A DNA stretch of 64,000 nucleotides from Pomacea canaliculata. Its lineage: Eukaryota; Mollusca; Gastropoda; Architaenioglossa; Ampullariidae. Location of the stretch: assembly GCF_003073045.1 (NCBI RefSeq), contig NC_037590.1, positions 1,054,001-1,118,000 of the forward strand, given 5' to 3'. How positions within the stretch are numbered: position 1 is the stretch's first letter; every line of letters starts with the position of its first letter. Of this stretch, positions 59,138-64,000 are shown piece by piece. The notes beneath the pieces are model-generated. The model was not told the DNA's origin, ran no database searches, and saw only the letters and a program-made list of their open reading frames with translations. Made by a program: the position numbers and the translations under genes.

Positions 59138-61649
59138 ACCCATAAATGTTTCAAGTTAAGCTTCTGGTATTCTGTGTCAGGAATAGATCATTTTAGTATT
59201 TGTCAGGGATTTTTTAAATGTCAGCTTCTCAATGTTATTGCAGCAGTATTATTGCCTTCTTTCCTCGGGCGTCTGACATTTCTGTGTCATGAATAATATT
59301 TTATAATACTAGTAGTGCGAATGTTCAGAAATATTCATGCAACAACAGGGGTAGTCAAAGTTTTCGTTTTGAGGGACGGTAAAATACCAAACACCCAAGT
59401 CAGGTGACTACACAACAAACCTAGTGATAACGGAATGGACAACAACTGAGTACACAATAGCTTTCACTTACAGAATATATTGTGTACAGTGAATCTGTTT
59501 GAAATCCCTCACAATAAAACTTTTAAACCAACCTTTCCTTTGATTGCATCCGCCACCGATGCTCTCTAACGACTACATCAGATATGTCAGCCTGTTATTT
59601 GTGATCTTTGTACCTTATTTGTGTTAGAATGTTACAGACTGCCGACTTCTAACTCTGTTGTACTTGATAAATTAAATTTACAATAAACTAACCTAGACTG
59701 AGTGAAAACAAATGAAAACAAGTGCATTTCACCTTTTGGCAGACTGTCCAGTCCTAAGACGTCCGCGGGCTGTACATTGCCCTCCCGTGCTCTAAATATG
59801 AAATGTGCTCAGTTACTTTATATATCTCTAAAGTTCTAGTTACAGGGAAAAAGTATGAGCGAGTGACACAATCAAGAAAAACAAAAACAAGAAAAAGCAA
59901 TCTTGCATCTAGAGTTCTAGACCATTCATATGCACACCTCACACAATTGACAATTCATCTGTGACTAGCTGGGCTGCAGATGGCACGAACGATTTCAGTT
60001 GTCTATTGCTTCTACATGCAGGCATAGCATAACGTTTACCTGAGCTTAATAACATGAATTCTCCCGTTGGTACATGTTCAGGTATTGACTATTGACAAAA
60101 TGCGGGAAGCTTTCCTATTTGATCACAAAAAGAAGCTAAATCCCTCTGCTCGATACCAATTATCTTAGAACAGATATAGACCACTCTGTGAACAAGTCTA
60201 TTCTTCTTCATGACAGTGCATATTATGTATTGAATGTATGTGTAAAAAAATGATTAAAAGTTTTATTTGTAATAAACAAATAAATGGTTGTTATGGTAAC
60301 CCAAACTAACTGGCGTGTCCACCAAGATTTGAAGAACGTACGACCTTACTAAAGCTATTTATTTCATGGAAGCATCGGAACTTCGGGTATGACCCAACAT
60401 TCAAACGAAGATGTTATTATGGGGACGCCAGAACATTGTCTTTGGCAGTGGTCGCTTGATGTTCAGATCTGAGGTCAAAGGTAGTGAATCTGTTGATGAT
60501 AGCAATGTAACAAGAACAAGGAATGACTCCTACAGGCGGGAGGCCATAAGAGCGGTCAACAGAACACCTTGTGTCGGGCAGGGCAGGTGTTAGGTTGAAC
60601 CCCACACTCTCCTTCTGCTGCCCTCAGCACCCCCTTACTGCTTGTGAACAGGAGTTCTCCAGCAACAGCGTCAAGTGGGCCTCGAACAAAGGACCTTCAA
60701 TCTTACAGTTTTGACGAAAAGCTAGCTTTATCAGTCTGACGAAATGCTATAAGCTCTTGATTTCTAAACACAACACTACTAATACCCGAACACTACGACA
60801 CCCTGATCCGACCACAGGGTAGACCTGTGAATAATCGTCTTCAGGGATGTGAAGGGTGATAACAGTTGGAGGTGCTGCGGTCGGTGTCTGGTGCCAGACC
60901 ACAGACGTGAAATGTTTCTTGTCTCTGTGCAAAACTTAGTCAGGTGTCGTCTGCTACGTCTGTGAGTCCATGAGAGAATGGCTGTCGATGCCAGCAAGTT
61001 TCAGTTGTCGTGACCTTGTCTGAGATTTATGTTTCGCAAGATGATCGTGAGCATCGAAAGTTTTTCTTTCCATCGGAGATTATTTATCAATCACAAAGAG
61101 GAAAAAACGTAGAATTATGACATGTACGAATTCAATTATCAGGATCTACGTCAGTCGCCTCCTCACCCCTTTCCTCCCCTCCCCTATATCCCCATCCCAC
61201 CACAGTGACAAATCTTAAGTGGAAGCACTTTTTTCTCTCAAACGCAACAAAAGTAGCTATATATTCATTGCAATGTCTGTGGCAACTGTTAGCAGTTTTC
61301 TTATTTGGTGGTCCATTCGGGGAGTGGGGAGTAGATGTTAGTCCATTGGGAAGAGGTGGTGGAAAACACGGCAGACTCTGGGTGTTTCAATGTTTGTCCA
61401 GCTGGGGTGAAGAGAGGTCAGCAGCTCCTTGAGTAGTCGGTAGTAATAGCCAGAAGGCGGTGGTGTAGTGGACTGTGGGCTCAGCACGACTGAACTCGGT
61501 GCAGCCAATAGTTACTGCGTTATACAGTTGGGGAGAAAGTTATTGTAAACAAGGGTAGGGAGCACTGTATCACACGGCGAACATGGTGCGGACCAAGCAT
61601 AGGCCTGCAGGGTACCCTGTAGCCCTTGACCCGGATCTGCAGTTGAAGT

Positions 61650-61875
61650 CATGCGCGTGCGTGTGTTTGTGTGCGTGCGAGCGTTAGTGTGCGTGCGTGT
61701 GTTTGTGTGCGTGCGTGTGTTTGTGTGCGTGCGTGTGTTTGTGTGCGTGCGTGCGTTAGTGTGCGTGCGTGCGTTAGTGTGCGTGCGTGTGTTTGTGTGC
61801 GAGCGTGTGTTTGTGTGCGTGCGTGCGTTAGTGTGCGTGCGTGTGTTTGTGTGCGTGCGTGTGTTTGAGTGCGCG
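61650..61875. repeat. GTGCGTGCGTGT(G)TTT minisatellite
   Basis: Units of about 18-20 bases alternate GTGTGTTTGTGTGCGTGC with GTGCGTTAGTGTGCGTGC. Open frames on both strands across it are artefacts of the repeat. Confidence 0.9.
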
Positions 61876-62524
61876 CGCTGAATATCAAGTTTCCTTTGTC
61901 CAACATTCACCTACACGTGCAGTGGATCTGGGATGGCGATGCAGTAGATGGTTGCTTGACCTAAAAGTACCAACAAGACTCAAGATTAACTCAGCCCTGA
62001 CACTCGGACGAAATGTCGCTAAGGCTTATCAGCAACTGAGTCCTTGTATTTGGACACGTGGTCTAAATATAACATTTGGCCACATCAAGACCTCCTCATA
62101 AATAATGTGCTCTATCTATGACACTCTCCTTCCTTACTGTTTGCTTCCCTGCTTCCTCTTTGTGTCTTCTATGTTTGTCTTTAACTACTTATTTGTCTGC
62201 ACACCACTGTCTCCCTCCGCCCTCTGTATGCTGTCTCAAGCTGAGAGCATGCTCCCTAGTGAGCCAGACTATGATACTTAAATCACACAATTATTGTTAA
62301 CACTGCAAATAATGTTGTCATGTCCATATGAAGTGAGCTTCAGCTGTTTACTGTGTTGTGTTGTATCAGGACACAAGGAGAGACTGAGAAGTAAACTGTT
62401 GACTTTGCCCACAGTTGTCTGCACGCACAAGAGTTGCCCCCAGTGCGTAGTAGCCTGGGTTCCCACCTCGCCATATCTGACCCGCTTTTTTGTCTGCGGC
62501 CACATGCTGTGTGGCTGGTTGCAG

Positions 62525-62768
62525 TCGCTCAGCCTGCCAGCCCGAGGGAGAAGACAGACGCCACATCTACAGCGATGACACCGTCTGCAGCAGTTGCTTC
62601 CCTTGTGAGACAGACATGCGCCGTGCGGGGGCTTGACTACGGCTGCTGCACGTTGCTGCACGGCACACGGGACACGCAGCGCGCAGCGGATGGGCGGTGG
62701 AAGGAGCATGGCTGCCAGATTGACACTAGACGTGGGGCGAGTGCTGGGCAAGGCTGCAAGCCGCTGTG
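62525..62768 (+). CDS. possible cysteine-rich (TNFR-like?) exon
   Basis: Between an acceptor-like GGTTGCAG and a strong donor GTAAGT, one frame reads RSACQPEGEDRRHIYSDD and then TVCSSCFPCETDM before a stop. Another frame reads CCTLLHGTRDTQ and runs on to the donor. The cysteine spacing and the TVC..C..C and HGTRDTQ pieces recall TNF-receptor repeats, but the two halves lie in different frames and no neighbouring exon is found. It could be chance in GC-rich sequence. Confidence 0.25.
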
Positions 62769-64000
62769 GTAAGTGCAAGTGGCATGTAGCTTGTACACTG
62801 CTGGTGTTTACCGCCCGCCGAGCGTCGCTGTGTACGTTGTGTTTACGTTGCTGTAGCTGTGCGTCGGTGGTGTGGTGGTGGTGGTAGTGGTGGTGGTGCG
62901 GCTGGCACCCTCACCTGCACCAGTCGACAACGAGAACTCTTCTGGCCTGCACGGTGTCAATCGAAAGGCTCTGAAGGGAGCCAACATTCCGTTGGCGACT
63001 CGTTCATTTGTCCTTTCGGACGACGCATGCACCACTTGCTGAAATGTTAGGCACGCAAGTGTTCACACTATGAGATGCACACTGTGTGTGTGTTCCTCCC
63101 GCTGAGCTCCAGCCAGTTAAAACTACAGCGCTCACTCACTGGTTTTCATAGGAATCAGTTTTAAAGGTTGTTCTGCCGAAATGTCATGCTAATCGTGGCT
63201 GTGCTACTCGAGATACCGTAGCAGACACGCCATGACCACTGAGCACGATCACAGTGACAACATTAGCACCGTGACCACTGAGCACGAGCCCCGTGACGTG
63301 ACCACTGAGCACCGTGACCACGACGTTGACCCCGCGGCGACCCTGGCACATCCCTGATAGCTCAGTGGGAAAGATGCCGCTGCTGCAGCCCATGGCAGCA
63401 CCCGTGACACAGACTCGACTGTTTACCAAATGCCACAGCTCAGCGTGTTGACTATCAGATGACTAACGATAGATGCTCAGTCTGTTTATGTCCCGCTTAA
63501 TCCGTTTTGAGGTCGTTGCATACGTCACGGTGTTGGGGAGGTATAAGGTCACTGGCCACGTGTATTCTAGACATCTACATTTATTACTTTCTTGTAAAGT
63601 ATGCGGAGCATAAAATAGTGCATTTTCAAGCGGGTATTTATAGCAAGGGTGCCCGGGTGTTTTGTTACAACTCTTTCAGCTGTGGTTGTATTGTCAACTT
63701 TCGTCATTATAGTTTATTTATTAGTGCAGTCAGTGTAGCGAAACAGTGAAACACAGAGACTATTTAAGTCCCTTCTCTAGCTTGACACGTTGACAGAGCA
63801 TGCTGGGCAATAGGGGCACGACGTTTTGGATGAAGACCATAGCCAGCCACCCAACCACTCTCTCGCTCTCTTATAGCACTCTGCCGTGCTCCCCATGTGT
63901 TGTGGGTCAGGAACTGGCTGACGGCTTCTTGTACTTCGGTATTTTCTTCTCAGCAGTTACTTCGTGTGGTGGCAACCCACAATCCCGGAAGGTATTATTG

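Larger units (their letters stand above)
59138..64000. other. no firm gene; repeats and one weak exon candidate
   Basis: AT-rich sequence to about 61.2 kb with no coding signal. A GTGTGCGTGCGTGT(T)T repeat occupies 61650-61875 and creates open frames on both strands. A third, decayed copy of the CTAAGAGCATGCTCC repeat lies at 62110-62300. A cysteine-rich frame near 62.5 kb is listed separately. At 63225-63320 a CCGTGACCACTGAGCACGA unit is repeated four times. Confidence 0.5.

Noticed and set aside
61512-61910. Thr/His/Ala/Arg-rich 132-codon frame
   Set aside because: Caused by the GTGCGTGC repeat; open on both strands.

Overview
The window is animal nuclear DNA: spliced genes with GT-AG introns, non-LTR retrotransposon pieces, tRNA-derived SINEs, DNA-transposon relics and many micro- and minisatellites. 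Two genes (STUB1/CHIP and CCDC57) are clearly co-linear with vertebrate proteins. The mix of a Dof/BCAP/BANK-type adaptor, small tryparedoxin-like proteins and this repeat set suggests a lophotrochozoan, most likely a mollusc. That placement is inference and no species is claimed.

Layout. 1-4.3 kb: no recognised gene, several minisatellites. 4.3-7.1 kb: a 5'-truncated LINE on the minus strand inserted in a GT microsatellite. 7.4-13.45 kb (+): a BCAP/BANK/Dof-like signalling adaptor (TIR-like, DBB, ankyrin-like, proline/tyrosine-rich tail) with one apparent frame break. 15.07-18.09 kb (-): a small secreted cysteine-rich protein whose main exon changes frame twice. 18.1-20.7 kb: repeats, including a SINE whose tail has expanded into a minisatellite. 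20.69-34.30 kb (-): a complete 20-exon CCDC57 (999 codons by my count). 35.82-40.37 kb (+): a complete 7-exon STUB1 (276 aa), head-to-head with CCDC57 across about 1.5 kb; a hAT MITE sits in its first intron. 40.6-50.5 kb: no recognised gene. 50.50-53.00 and 54.57-58.78 kb (+): two tandem paralogous tryparedoxin/nucleoredoxin-like genes with CPPC active sites and the same exon phases. 59-64 kb: no firm gene, repeats, and a weak cysteine-rich exon candidate near 62.5 kb.

How the genes relate. They form no pathway. STUB1 is an Hsp70/Hsp90-linked E3 ligase, CCDC57 a centrosomal coiled-coil protein, the adaptor would act at the membrane in tyrosine-kinase/PI3K signalling, and the thioredoxin-fold pair are predicted cytosolic disulfide reductases. 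Only the redox pair (tandem duplication) and STUB1/CCDC57 (possibly shared promoter region) are linked by arrangement.

The most unusual feature is in the first redox gene. The exon 2 5' splice junction lies in a 21-bp unit repeated 13 times in perfect register. Every copy carries a splice-donor-like GTAAGG, the array stays open in the coding frame (7 residues per unit), and eight unit junctions create a perfect TGACGTCA (CRE) palindrome. The second gene has one intact copy of the same junction, so the array probably arose after the duplication.
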